Shown here piece by piece: positions 17,025 through 26,035 of a stretch of 64,000 nt of DNA (its first letter is position 1; each line of letters begins with the position of its first letter). Location: NCBI GenBank assembly GCA_965277595.1, contig CBDIDH010000001.1, forward strand, positions 1,302,001 to 1,366,000. Reading direction: 5' to 3'. A program made the position numbers and the translations under genes. The notes beneath the pieces were generated by a model that searched no databases, had not been told where the DNA came from, and saw only the letters and a list, made by a program, of their open reading frames with translations. Source of the stretch: CBDIDH01 sp965277595 (GTDB taxonomy: Bacteria > Planctomycetota > Planctomycetia > Isosphaerales > Isosphaeraceae).

Positions 17025-18224
17025 ATGCCAACGCCGAGACACCGCGAACCCGACCCGTCGACAACCTGTGCCCGGGGACCGGAGACAGCCTCGTCGAGCA
17101 CCGAGCCGCTCGTTCCGCCGATTCAGCTAAGCGCTGTGTATCGGGTGGGCGGCCTGGAAGAGATCGATGCGTTGTACCAGGGGGAACGCTCGGGCTTCAT
17201 CTACGCGCGTGACGGCCATCCCAACGCCGCGCAGCTCGCCGCCAAGGTCGCCTCGCTGGAAGGAGCGGAGGCGGCCCTTGTCTGCGCCTCGGGAATGGCC
17301 GCCGAATCGGCCATCTTTCTATCCTGCCTCGGCCAGGGGGATGAGATCGCCATATCTGATGGCCTCTACGGCAAATCCGTCGTCCTGATCAGCCGCGAGC
17401 TGGCGCGGTTCGGCGTCGGTCATCGAATCTTCGACGCGACCCGGCCCGAGACCTTACGCGAGGCCCTTTCCACGCGGACCCGGCTCGTCTTCGCCGAGAC
17501 GCTTTCCAATCCGCTCTTGCGCCTGGCCGATATCACCGGTCTGGCCGAGGTGATCAAGACCTCGGGCATTTCGGCCCGACTCGTGATCGACCACACCTTT
17601 GCCCCGCTGCTTTGCCGCCCTCTGGAACTGGGAGCGGATGCGCTGACGCATTCACTGACCAAGCTGATCGGCGGTCATAGCGACGTGACGCTTGGCCTTC
17701 TGGCGGGCTCGAGATCGCTCGTCGAAGGCGCTGGAGCGGTCGCCTCGGCCTTCGGTCTCTCGGGCAATCCTTTTGAAAGCTGGCTGACGCTCCGGGGCGT
17801 TTCAACCCTGAGCCTTCGATCGGCCCGCGCCTGCGCCTCGGCATTCGACCTGGCCAATCGCCTCGCCGCGCGACACGAGATTGTCGCCGTTCACTATCCG
17901 GGTCTGCCGTCGCACCCGGACCACGCCCGAGCGTCTCAGCTCCTTCGCGGCGGTTTCGGGACGATCGTCACCGTCGATCTCGGCGTTAGAGACGCGGCAG
18001 ACGTTTTTATTCGTTCTTTACGCTCGATTCCGTTTGCTCCGAGTCTTGGAGACGTTGCCACCACGCTGAGCCATCCCGCCACGACCAGCCATCGCGGTCA
18101 AGCCGTCGAGCAGTGGGAACGCCAGGGGATCACGCCGGGCCTTGTTCGCCTCTCGGTCGGCCTGGAATCGCCTGATGACCTCTGGGACGACCTCAGCCAG
18201 GCGCTCGGTCGGGTTGGAGGGTGA
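17025..18224 (+). CDS. PLP-dependent Cys/Met metabolism (trans-sulfuration) enzyme
   Basis: 399 aa, normal for the cystathionine gamma-synthase/gamma-lyase/methionine gamma-lyase family. Seen: the N-terminal Arg-Tyr-type loop (FIYARDGHPN), the cofactor-phosphate segment (CASGMAAESA), Asp 189 (VIDHTFAP) that pairs with the PLP ring nitrogen, and the Schiff-base Lys 213 in HSLTKLIGGHSD. In the family these enzymes make or break cystathionine, or release thiols from homocysteine or methionine. The reaction cannot be assigned from motifs alone; the common Lys-Tyr after the Schiff base is Lys-Leu here. It lies 46 bases after the first hybrid kinase and 67 bases before the next, on the same strand. 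Confidence 0.85.
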   Translation: MPTPRHREPDPSTTCARGPETASSSTEPLVPPIQLSAVYRVGGLEEIDALYQGERSGFIYARDGHPNAAQLAAKVASLEGAEAALVCASGMAAESAIFLSCLGQGDEIAISDGLYGKSVVLISRELARFGVGHRIFDATRPETLREALSTRTRLVFAETLSNPLLRLADITGLAEVIKTSGISARLVIDHTFAPLLCRPLELGADALTHSLTKLIGGHSDVTLGLLAGSRSLVEGAGAVASAFGLSGNPFESWLTLRGVSTLSLRSARACASAFDLANRLAARHEIVAVHYPGLPSHPDHARASQLLRGGFGTIVTVDLGVRDAADVFIRSLRSIPFAPSLGDVATTLSHPATTSHRGQAVEQWERQGITPGLVRLSVGLESPDDLWDDLSQALGRVGG

Positions 18225-18291
18225 TCCGCATGAATTCTTGAATTGAGCGAGAAGGCGAACCGCGCGAGACCAGAATGGTTCGCAATTTGCT

Positions 18292-21200
18292 GTGATATCA
18301 TGGTTCACAAGCATTCCGTTTCATGCGGAGAGACAGGCACGGTTGGACCGTGACTGGGCTCGATTGCGAGTGAAGTCGTTCCCCCCCTGTGGCGTCGGAC
18401 CGCTATATGGGTGTGGGAAGGGGCGGGAGATTTTGTTGAAATCGGATTATCCGACCGCGGCGAAAGCCGGTCCTCCTCAACAGTGCGGGGCGGCCGTGAC
18501 CCATCCTGATCTTGAGCGCTTTGCGCGGATGGCGAGTCGGCTCCTTAAGACTCCTTCCGCGGCCACCTGGATCAACGATGGAAGACGAGCTGGCGCGGCG
18601 GTTGGACCAGAAGGTGAATCTCTTCTCGCGGCCTGTCAAGTGACGACATTGAGCGGCGAGGCAAGACAACAGGGATCATTCCTGATTCTTCCGATCGTTT
18701 CGCGTGGATCGGTCACGGTGGGAGGGATTGGCGTCAGCGATCCTCATCAGAATCGAGCCTGGACGGCCGAGGATGTCGCTGCGCTTCGAGACCTCACGGC
18801 GATGGCCGCTGAGAGCTTCGACGTCGCCCGACTTTGCCGACAGGCTCATTCCGACGTCGACGCGATGGTCAGCGCCGCGCCTTTTGGCGTGGCGATTCTC
18901 GACCGCGACCTGCGATTCATCCGGGTCAATCGCGTGCTTGCCGACCTCGACGGCCGGACGGTCGACGAGCACGAAGGGCGGCACCTCCGCGAGATCCTCG
19001 GCAACGATGCCGATCTGTTCGAACCGCACCTGCGCGGAGTGATTGAGTCAGGCCAGGCCGTGCTCGACATGAAGTTCCGCGCCGGGCCGAAGGACGAGGA
19101 CGGAGAGAGGGGCGATTACCTCGCGACGTATTATCCGGCGGTCGACGACTCGGGTCAGGTCGTCGGCGTGGGCGTGATGCTGGCCGAGGTGACCGAGGCC
19201 CGCAAGGCCCAGCGGGCTCTCGTCCAGGCCAAGGAGGACGCCGAAGAGGCCGGGGCGCGGACGATTCGAATTCTGGAGAGCATAACCGACGCCTTCTTCG
19301 TTCTCGATCGCGACTGGCGGTTCGAGTACGTGAACCACCAGGCCGAACGCCTGCTCCGGCGGTCTCGTGAAGGGCTGGCCGGTCAGTCGATCTGGGAATC
19401 GTTTCCCGAGGCGGTCGGCTCCGACTTCGAGCGGCACTACCGAGGGGCCGTCGCGACAGGTCGCGCCGCCTCGTTTGAAGCCTTTTTCGCACCTCTAGGG
19501 GCCTGGTTTGAGGTCCGCGCGTATCCCTCGGCCGAGGGGCTCACCGTCTATTTTCGCGACGTGACGGGACGGAAGTCGGCCGATCAGGTGGTCCGCCAGA
19601 GCGAGGAGCGGTTCCGGTCTCTGGTCAAGGCTTCGGCCGCAATCGTCTGGACGACATCGGCCGAGGGAGAGGTTCACGCCGACCAGCCTGACTGGAGAAC
19701 CTTCACAGGCCAGGGGTTTGCCCAACTCACCGGCCTCGGATGGCTCGATGCTGTTCACCCTGACGATCGGGAAAGGACAACCGACGCCTGGGCCACCGCG
19801 CTCAAGAACCGGACCCCATACCAGGTTGAACACCGGATTCGCCGCCACGACGGAGAATACCGGCACATGGTCGCCCGGGGCGTTCCCATTCCCGCCGACG
19901 GTGGGACCATCCGCGAATGGGTCGGCGTTCATACCGACGTCACCGAACAGCGACGCGCGGACGAGGCCCTCCGACAGGCGGAGAATCGGTTCCGCCTGCT
20001 CGTGCAAAACTCGTCCGACATTCTCACGATGTTCGACGCCTCGGGAACGATCCGCTACGAAAGCCCCTCGGTCGAGCGTCTGCTCGGCCTGAAGGCCGAC
20101 GAGCGAGTCGGCCAGAACATCGTCGACGACGCGCTGATCCACCCGGCCGATCGCCCCGCCAGGCGAGCCTTCTTCGAGACCGCCTTGAGCCGGCCGGGGT
20201 CGACGGTCACCGGTCGGTTCCAGCACAAACACGCCGACGGAACCTATCGCGACATCGAGGCCGTCGCGACGAACCGGCTCGATGATCCGGTCGTGGCCGG
20301 TGTCGTCGCCAATTTTCGGGACATCACCGAACGCCAGCAATACGAGGAAGCGCTTCGCCTGGCGCTCGACGAGGCCGAGGCGGCGGTCCGAACCAAGGAC
20401 CAGTTTCTCGCCGTGCTTTCCCACGAGTTGCGGAACCCGCTCAATCCGGTCCTCGTCGGTGTCTCGGCCTTGCTTGACGATCCCACAACCCCGGCCTCGG
20501 TCCGTCCCACGCTGGAGGTCGCCCGCCGCAACGTCGCGCTTGAGGCCCGGCTGATCGATGACCTGCTCGACGTGACCCAGATCCGCCGCGGGAAGCTTCG
20601 GCTCAGCCGACAGACCGTCGATGCGCATCTCCTGGTTCGCGAGGCGCTGGAGATCTGCCGCGAGGAGATCGAGGCGGCCGGCTTGCGGCTTCAACTTGAC
20701 CTCGCGGCGTCGCGGTCGTATGTGAACGCCGATCCCCCCCGGCTTCAGCAGGTGCTCTGGAACCTGATCAAGAACGCTTCAAAATTCACGCCGCCCGAGG
20801 GACTCATCACGATCCGGTCCCGGTCGGACGATCTCGATGACGCTCCGATCGTGATCGAGGTGGTTGACTCGGGTGTCGGGATCGCCGCCGAGGCGCTGCC
20901 GAGGATCTTCAACGCCTTTGAACAGGCCGATGAATCGGTGACCAAGCAGTTTGGCGGCCTCGGCCTTGGCCTGGCGATCAGCCGGAGCCTGGCCGAGGCT
21001 CACGGCGGAAAGCTCTCGGCGTCGAGCCCGGGGCTGGGTCTGGGATCGACCTTCACGCTGATCGTGCCGACGACCGATGCGCCGGTTGCTCCGATGCCCG
21101 AGGCCCGACAGGCCGCGCGGTCGACCGACCCCTTGCCGACGCTCCGCATTCTTCTCGTGGAAGACAACCCCGATTCGCGGACGATTCTTTGTCGACTGCT

Positions 21201-21501
21201 TCGCCGCCGAGGGCACCAGGTCACAGACGCCGCCTGCGTCGCCGCGGCGATCTCGGCCGCCGATGCCGACCGGTTTGACATGGTCATCAGCGACCTCGGC
21301 CTGCCCGATGGCAGCGGTCTCGACGTGATGCGTCATGCCCTTACCCGATGGCCCGTCAAGGGGATCGCCCTCAGCGGCTTCGGCCGCGAGGACGATATCC
21401 GACGCGCCCATGAAGCTGGGTTCGCGGCGCACCTGACCAAGCCGATCGACTTCTCCGGCCTTGAAGACGAGATCCGCCGGGTCGTGGCCGATCCGGGTTG
21501 A
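18292..21501 (+). CDS. PAS/GAF hybrid histidine kinase with receiver
   Basis: Up to 1069 aa, soluble. GAF-like domain (about 70-180), four PAS domains (about 185-300, 305-425, 435-560, 565-685), HisKA with His 711 (SHELRNPL), HATPase (about 810-925) with intact N-box (NLIKNASKF) and G-boxes, and a C-terminal receiver (about 950-1065) with Asp 1001 (ISDLGLP). The boundary used is the GTG at 18292. A TTG at 18436, preceded by GGGAAGGGGCGGGAG, is an equally good or better start and would remove 48 residues that look non-conserved. Same general type as the kinase at 11975 but with one core. No DNA-binding partner is nearby. Confidence 0.9.
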   Translation: MISWFTSIPFHAERQARLDRDWARLRVKSFPPCGVGPLYGCGKGREILLKSDYPTAAKAGPPQQCGAAVTHPDLERFARMASRLLKTPSAATWINDGRRAGAAVGPEGESLLAACQVTTLSGEARQQGSFLILPIVSRGSVTVGGIGVSDPHQNRAWTAEDVAALRDLTAMAAESFDVARLCRQAHSDVDAMVSAAPFGVAILDRDLRFIRVNRVLADLDGRTVDEHEGRHLREILGNDADLFEPHLRGVIESGQAVLDMKFRAGPKDEDGERGDYLATYYPAVDDSGQVVGVGVMLAEVTEARKAQRALVQAKEDAEEAGARTIRILESITDAFFVLDRDWRFEYVNHQAERLLRRSREGLAGQSIWESFPEAVGSDFERHYRGAVATGRAASFEAFFAPLGAWFEVRAYPSAEGLTVYFRDVTGRKSADQVVRQSEERFRSLVKASAAIVWTTSAEGEVHADQPDWRTFTGQGFAQLTGLGWLDAVHPDDRERTTDAWATALKNRTPYQVEHRIRRHDGEYRHMVARGVPIPADGGTIREWVGVHTDVTEQRRADEALRQAENRFRLLVQNSSDILTMFDASGTIRYESPSVERLLGLKADERVGQNIVDDALIHPADRPARRAFFETALSRPGSTVTGRFQHKHADGTYRDIEAVATNRLDDPVVAGVVANFRDITERQQYEEALRLALDEAEAAVRTKDQFLAVLSHELRNPLNPVLVGVSALLDDPTTPASVRPTLEVARRNVALEARLIDDLLDVTQIRRGKLRLSRQTVDAHLLVREALEICREEIEAAGLRLQLDLAASRSYVNADPPRLQQVLWNLIKNASKFTPPEGLITIRSRSDDLDDAPIVIEVVDSGVGIAAEALPRIFNAFEQADESVTKQFGGLGLGLAISRSLAEAHGGKLSASSPGLGLGSTFTLIVPTTDAPVAPMPEARQAARSTDPLPTLRILLVEDNPDSRTILCRLLRRRGHQVTDAACVAAAISAADADRFDMVISDLGLPDGSGLDVMRHALTRWPVKGIALSGFGREDDIRRAHEAGFAAHLTKPIDFSGLEDEIRRVVADPG

Positions 21502-21538
21502 CTGATCCTCGGTCCGCTCGATCGATCCTTGGAACGTC

Positions 21539-22639
21539 TCAGGGCTTGAGCCAGCGGTCGAACCAGTCGAGCGCCTCGGCTTTTTGTGCATCGGTAACGG
21601 CATGGCCGACGCCGGAGGCGATGATCACCTTGAGATGATCGTTCGCGCCGGCCTCGCGAAAGGCCGCTTGAGCGGAATCGATCGCCAGTCGGGCGCCTTC
21701 GATCGGGCAGTTCAGGTCTTTTTCGCCGTTGAGGATCAGGAGTGACCGCCCGGCGAAGAGTCGGATCATGCTCGGGCAGTCAAACGGGCCGAGGATGCCG
21801 GGAATCACCTTGTCCCAGAGGGTTCGGCAGACCTGCGCGTTGACTCGCTCCTCATTCAAGTCGCGGGCGGCGGCCTCGTGCGCGGCCTTGATCGTGTTGG
21901 CCCGCCCTTGCCAGAGGTCGTGCGAGAGGCTCCACTCAAAGCTCTGCACCGAGATCGCCGGAACAGCCACTTTCACCCGATCGTCAACCGCCGCGGCGAG
22001 CCAGGTTTCGATGCCGCCCATGCTGATGCCCAGCATTCCAATTCGGGTCGGGTCAACGTCGTCGCGCGTCTCCAGATAGTCGAGCGTCCGCCAGAGATCC
22101 CAGCAGGTATCGTAGTAAAACGGGTGTTCCTGAGGCATCCCCGATTTCACGCGCCAGGCTCGGGTGATCGCCTCGACATAGGCGGCCGATCCCTTGGCCC
22201 CGCCCGATCGTTCGCCGTGATAGCGCGCGTCAATCGCCAGAGCGATGTATCCGCGTTTGGCGAAGGCATTGAGCCAGGGCCGCATGCCGTCCTTGTTCCC
22301 CCCCGTACCATGTAAGAGGATCACGGCCGGTCGCCTCGCGGGCTGACCGTCCGCCGACGCCGCCTTGACGATCAGCGCCGGGACGCGCTCGGTCGCGCCG
22401 TCGACCTTTAACTCCGAGGCAAAGCTGAGGCGCTGGACGACCTCGCCGGTCTTCGGGTCGGTCGTCGGCGGTTCCGACTGAACGTCGAGCGCGACCTTCG
22501 GTCGGTCGAGCATCTTCAAGAAGGCCGCCTTGACCGCGGCCGGCGTTGACTTCGCATCCACCTGGGCCGCCGGTGGTTCCGCGGTGGCGTTCTGCGAAAG
22601 AAGAAGACAGGCAATGGCTTGCGCAATGAAGAGGTTCAC
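21539..22639 (-). CDS. Exported alpha/beta hydrolase (dienelactone hydrolase/acetyl esterase-like)
   Basis: 366 aa. A signal peptide (MNLFIAQAIACLLLSQNATA) is followed by an alpha/beta-hydrolase fold: oxyanion-hole segment LLHGTGGNKDG, nucleophile Ser in GISMGG, acid Asp in LNGEKDLNCP and catalytic His in GVGHAVT. An inserted stretch between strand and nucleophile (AWRVKSGMPQEHPFYYDTCW) is typical of planctomycete acetylxylan-esterase-like hydrolases. It probably acts in the periplasm or outside on an ester; the substrate is unknown. Convergent with the kinase that ends at 21501. Confidence 0.82.
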   Translation of the reverse strand: MNLFIAQAIACLLLSQNATAEPPAAQVDAKSTPAAVKAAFLKMLDRPKVALDVQSEPPTTDPKTGEVVQRLSFASELKVDGATERVPALIVKAASADGQPARRPAVILLHGTGGNKDGMRPWLNAFAKRGYIALAIDARYHGERSGGAKGSAAYVEAITRAWRVKSGMPQEHPFYYDTCWDLWRTLDYLETRDDVDPTRIGMLGISMGGIETWLAAAVDDRVKVAVPAISVQSFEWSLSHDLWQGRANTIKAAHEAAARDLNEERVNAQVCRTLWDKVIPGILGPFDCPSMIRLFAGRSLLILNGEKDLNCPIEGARLAIDSAQAAFREAGANDHLKVIIASGVGHAVTDAQKAEALDWFDRWLKP

Positions 22640-22690
22640 GGGTGCCTCGGCCGTTTCCGGACGCCTTGGGGAGGATCTTCAATCCCATCG

Positions 22691-22736
22691 TGCCCTGACC
22701 GCTTCGTTCCCTTTCGGGCGGTCCGACGTCAGGGCA
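22691..22736. repeat. Intergenic hairpin
   Basis: TGCCCTGAC (22691-22699) and GTCAGGGCA (22728-22736) are perfect complements. It lies between two minus-strand genes, about 90 bases after the stop at 22824. No T-run follows on the minus strand, so it may be a Rho-type stop or an RNA-stability hairpin rather than an intrinsic terminator. Confidence 0.4.
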
Positions 22737-22823
22737 TCATACCCAGCGCCTCGGCGTCATGCGATGGCCTCGCAACTTATGCGGAGATTGACCCGATCTT
22801 CCTTGTCAACAATGCACGTCGCG

Positions 22824-23264
22824 TCACTGGCGTTCGAAGACGTGAACGTCGGCCAGGACATTCTCGCCCGCCTTGAAGGCTGAAGGGCGAGCGCTGCTCG
22901 GTCCGCCGTTACAGACGGTGAAGGTCGCGCCGTTGATCTGGTAAATCGCCGGAATGTCGGGAAGTTCCTGACTGTCAAGGCCGGTGAACCCGACCCAGTC
23001 CATCGCCCGGGGTTCGACCGACTCATTGATGCGTAACTCGCCCGAAGCGTGCACGCTCAACCCTTGCGGCGTTCGAACATCAACGGTGGCTTTGTTTCCA
23101 TCAACGTTCAAGGTCACGACGATGTTGTGTCGCGCTCCCGCCCTCGTGACCCAGCGCCCCTGAAGGCGTTGCAGGTCGCTCCCTCCCGTGACCTTCTCAG
23201 CGCCGATCAAGCTTGCCGGGCTGATCGCCACCAACAGCACCCACGCGAAAATCCCCCACTTCAT
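22824..23264 (-). CDS. Small exported protein, TIGR03067-like (lipocalin-like) domain
   Basis: About 146 aa. The ATG at 23264 is chosen over the frame start at 23321 because AAGGAGAAG precedes it and a signal peptide begins there (MKWGIFAWVLLVAISPASLIGA). The mature part has LQRLQGRWV, then alternating strands (NIVVTLNVDGNKATVDV) and ends with ADVHVFER, the layout of the planctomycete TIGR03067-type family, whose fold resembles lipocalin or META domains. The function of that family is unknown. It is separated by about 180 bases from the hydrolase downstream on the same strand. Confidence 0.65.
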   Translation of the reverse strand: MKWGIFAWVLLVAISPASLIGAEKVTGGSDLQRLQGRWVTRAGARHNIVVTLNVDGNKATVDVRTPQGLSVHASGELRINESVEPRAMDWVGFTGLDSQELPDIPAIYQINGATFTVCNGGPSSARPSAFKAGENVLADVHVFERQ

Positions 23265-23505
23265 GGGTCTTCTCCTTGCTTTAATCACCCAGGCCGCCCC
23301 GACTCCATCGGGCACGGCCACCTGGCTTCGTTTTCCATCTTACGGCGGTCGACCAGTGCCAGCCTGGTAAGCTCCTCTCCACTCTTAAACTTCGGTCTCA
23401 AAGGTTGTCGAAGTTAAGTAAAGCTGACTTACTCGACCAAGTTAATCAAGATTGTGTGCGGCGTTCAAGAAATCCCTTTTCAATCTTCCCCTTCTCACGC
23501 CAATT

Positions 23506-23919
23506 TCAGCCGACGATCGACACGGTGACGCGGCGGCGATGGGGAGACGTGCGGTGTTCCCAGAGGTAAACGCCTTGCCAGGTGCCGAGATCGCAATGGC
23601 CGTCGGCAACGGGAATCGAGAGCGAGGTCTGGCTGAGGATCGAACGGACATGAGCGGGCATGTCGTCGGGGCCTTCGTCGGTGTGGCGGAAGGCGGGATC
23701 ACCGTCGGGGACGAGGCGTCCGAAGAAGCGTTCGAGATCGGCGCGGACCTCGGGCGCGGCGTTCTCGCAGACGATCAGCGAGGCGCTGGTGTGGTGGATG
23801 AAAACGGTGCAAAGCCCGCGACCGACGCCCGAATCGCGAACAATGCGCTGAATTTGCCGGGTGATCTCCTGCGTTCCTCGACCGTTCGTGTTCAGGGAAA
23901 GCGTCTCGGCGTGGTACAT
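23506..23919 (-). CDS. yjbQ: YjbQ-family (UPF0047) protein
   Basis: 137 aa, the usual length. It has the family features: an N-terminal strand pair, CTVFIHHTSASLIVCENA with its conserved His-His-Thr-Ser, and the C-terminal GHCDLGTWQGVYLWEHR signature. The Escherichia coli homologue can make thiamine phosphate from the alcohol precursor as a side activity; the true role is unsettled. It follows the GNAT gene by 27 bases on the same strand and probably shares its mRNA. No link between YjbQ and amino-acid racemisation is known, so it may be a passenger. Confidence 0.88.
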   Translation of the reverse strand: MYHAETLSLNTNGRGTQEITRQIQRIVRDSGVGRGLCTVFIHHTSASLIVCENAAPEVRADLERFFGRLVPDGDPAFRHTDEGPDDMPAHVRSILSQTSLSIPVADGHCDLGTWQGVYLWEHRTSPHRRRVTVSIVG

Positions 23920-23946
23920 GATCGTGAGTCCTGTGTCTTTTGCAAA

Positions 23947-24747
23947 TTAGCGATCGTTGCGAGACATGCGAGCGCGTTTCAGGAGATAGCCTCGGTCGCG
24001 GACGAATCCCGACGCCCGGTATCCCGCGTCAAAGGCCGCTCGAAAGGCGTTTCGGATCGCTGATTCCCAGGCGTCGGCGCGTCCGGGGCTTTCGGCTCTT
24101 AGCTCGTGGAAATCGCTGGGAATTTCCAGGAAGACGACCTCGGGAGCGGGATCGGGCGGACCGTGGAAGGTCGGCGGATCAGCGGCGATCAACCGGGGGA
24201 GTTTGGCGAGGTCAATCGCGGGAGGATCGGCCCGGATCGTTGCCGAGGTTTCCCAGACGGCGATGAGCCGATCGGTGGCCCGGCCGAGGTTGAGCGCGTC
24301 CGACCGGGGGCCGTACATATTTTCGAGGTATCGACCGGCGGTCGCGCCAAGAATTTGTAAATTGAACCAGGCGTTGCCCGCTTGAAGCGGGTCAAAGGCC
24401 CAGGCGAGGCAGGAGACGCCTTCCGATCGCGCGAAGTCGCGCTGTTCGGCCTTGAGGCGGCGGCCGATCCCTGAACCCTGGAACTCAGGAACGACCCCGG
24501 TCAGTTGCGAATAGAGGCAAAAGCGTCCTTCCACCCGCCCGAGGAAGGCGAAGGCCAGCCCGACCGCCTTTCCCTCGGGCAAGAACGCCCCGAGGACGAG
24601 GCTGCCGTGTTCCTGGGCGCCGATCATCGTGGCCAGGGGGACGATGTAACTCTCCTCGGTAATTCCCCAGGCCCGGCGCTGGGCGTCCTGACAGGCCCGG
24701 TACTCCGCAATCGTCGCGGCGCGGCGGATGGAAATCTCGGGGTTCAT
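23947..24747 (-). CDS. GNAT-family acyltransferase, candidate N-succinyltransferase
   Basis: 266 aa, longer than a bare GNAT domain. It has the acyl-CoA-binding motif A as VVPEFQGSGIGRRLKAEQRDFAR, preceded by strand FCLYSQLTGV and followed by CLAWAFDPLQAGNAWFNLQILGA, a run typical of the large predicted acetyltransferases of the COG3375 type. In Geobacillus and relatives such GNATs sit beside N-succinylamino acid racemase and an M20 hydrolase and succinylate D-amino acids. The same neighbours occur here (26032-27144 and 24899-26035), so a succinyl- or acyltransferase acting on amino acids is a reasonable inference. Acceptor and acyl group are not determined. Confidence 0.8.
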   Translation of the reverse strand: MNPEISIRRAATIAEYRACQDAQRRAWGITEESYIVPLATMIGAQEHGSLVLGAFLPEGKAVGLAFAFLGRVEGRFCLYSQLTGVVPEFQGSGIGRRLKAEQRDFARSEGVSCLAWAFDPLQAGNAWFNLQILGATAGRYLENMYGPRSDALNLGRATDRLIAVWETSATIRADPPAIDLAKLPRLIAADPPTFHGPPDPAPEVVFLEIPSDFHELRAESPGRADAWESAIRNAFRAAFDAGYRASGFVRDRGYLLKRARMSRNDR

Positions 24748-24825
24748 CGAGGGATACCAGGGTTGTTTGATCCATCTGGATCTTGATCGATTTCAGGTGG
24801 TCAAGTCTTTCAAAAACGGATGACG

Positions 24826-24870
24826 GATGACCAATGACCGAAGAATTCCGAAAATTGGTCATTGGTCATC
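24826..24870. repeat. Palindromic repeat, TGACC family
   Basis: Perfect 14-bp arms, GATGACCAATGACC (24826-24839) and its complement (24857-24870), around a 17-base loop that contains GAATTC (24843-24848). It lies 29 bases after the M20 gene stop and before the GNAT gene, inside the presumed operon. Downstream, TGCAATCCATC resembles the outer end of other copies. Confidence 0.75.
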
Positions 24871-24898
24871 AAGAGACATCCTGCAATCCATCAAACTC

Positions 24899-26035
24899 TT
24901 ATAGTTTCAACAACAATTCCGCCAGAAAGGCCGCGCGTTCGGGAAGAGCATCAATCAGAATATGCTCGTGCGTGGCGTGCGCCCCGGCGCCGGGGACGCC
25001 GAGGCCGTCGAGCGTGGGAAGGCCGAGGCTCGCGGTAAAATTGGCGTCGCTGCCGCCACCGGTTGAGCCTTCGCCGAAGTCGAGACCAAGCGACCGGCCG
25101 ACGTCGCGGACCCGATCAAAGAGAGAGGCGACCTCGGGCGTCCGCTCCATCGGCGGCCGGTTGAATCCGCCGCGGAGAGCGAATATGACGCCGCTGGCCA
25201 CGGGCCGGAGCGTTCCAAGGGCCGAGCTGATCCTGTCGGCCTCTTTTTGTGACGTGACGCGGACATCAATCTCGGCCGTCGCCAGCGCGGGGACGACGTT
25301 GGTCGTGGTGCCGCCCTGAACAAGGCCGACGTTGATGGTTGTGCCCGAGCTTGGATCGGCAAGGGCGTTGATCGCGAGGATCTGGTGGGCGAGTTCGGTC
25401 ACGGCGCTGAGGCCCTTCTCAGGCTCGACGCCGGCATGGGCGGCCCGCCCCTGAATGGTCAAAGTGAACCGGCCGACCCCTTTTCTCGCCGTCTTGAGCC
25501 GGCCGTCGGACAGCGGCGGTTCGAGGACGAGAACAAAGGCACTCCGCTGGGCCTCGGCCTCGATCAGTGGGCGTGAGTCGGGGCTGCCGATCTCCTCGTC
25601 CGACGTGAAGAGAAAGACAACCGGGCGCGGCGGTTCAACGTCGCCCGAGAGGATCGCCCGGACGGCGAACTCGGCCACGACGAGGCTGGCCTTCATGTCG
25701 TAAACGCCCGGACCGTGGGCGTGGTCCTCGTCGACGCGGAAGGGCATCCGCGCGAGCGTGCCGACTCGCCAGACGGTATCAAAGTGACAGAGAACCAGGG
25801 CAGGGGGGCCTGCCTGTTTCGAGTCGAGACGGATTCGAAGATGGTCGCCGCCGGTCGCGTTCCCGATCCGATCGACGGAAAGGCCGAGGGTCTGAAAGCG
25901 AGTCGTGATCGTCTCGGCGAGGGTATCGAGCGCGATCTTGTCAAGGCTGGGCGACTCGTGGTCGACCAGCGTTTTCAGGGCGTCGAGCATCGCCCCGCGA
26001 AGGGGCCTGAGGTGGTCGAAAAGGGGCGAGTTCAT
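24899..26035 (-). CDS. M20-family metallopeptidase, candidate N-acyl-amino acid deacylase
   Basis: 378 aa. Metal and catalytic residues of the M20 family are in order: His-x-Asp in LCHFDTV, bridging Asp in GPGVYDMKAS, catalytic Glu-Glu in TSDEEIGS, a ligand in VLEPPL, dimerisation-domain His in GRAAHAGVEPE, and the last His in ATHEHIL. It most resembles glutamate carboxypeptidase/CPG2-type enzymes. Its ATG overlaps the stop of the racemase gene in an ATGA (26032-26035), so translation is coupled. In the known N-succinyl pathway the last step is an M20 hydrolase that removes succinate from the L-isomer, which fits this position. Peptidase activity is the alternative. Confidence 0.87.
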   Translation of the reverse strand: MNSPLFDHLRPLRGAMLDALKTLVDHESPSLDKIALDTLAETITTRFQTLGLSVDRIGNATGGDHLRIRLDSKQAGPPALVLCHFDTVWRVGTLARMPFRVDEDHAHGPGVYDMKASLVVAEFAVRAILSGDVEPPRPVVFLFTSDEEIGSPDSRPLIEAEAQRSAFVLVLEPPLSDGRLKTARKGVGRFTLTIQGRAAHAGVEPEKGLSAVTELAHQILAINALADPSSGTTINVGLVQGGTTTNVVPALATAEIDVRVTSQKEADRISSALGTLRPVASGVIFALRGGFNRPPMERTPEVASLFDRVRDVGRSLGLDFGEGSTGGGSDANFTASLGLPTLDGLGVPGAGAHATHEHILIDALPERAAFLAELLLKL

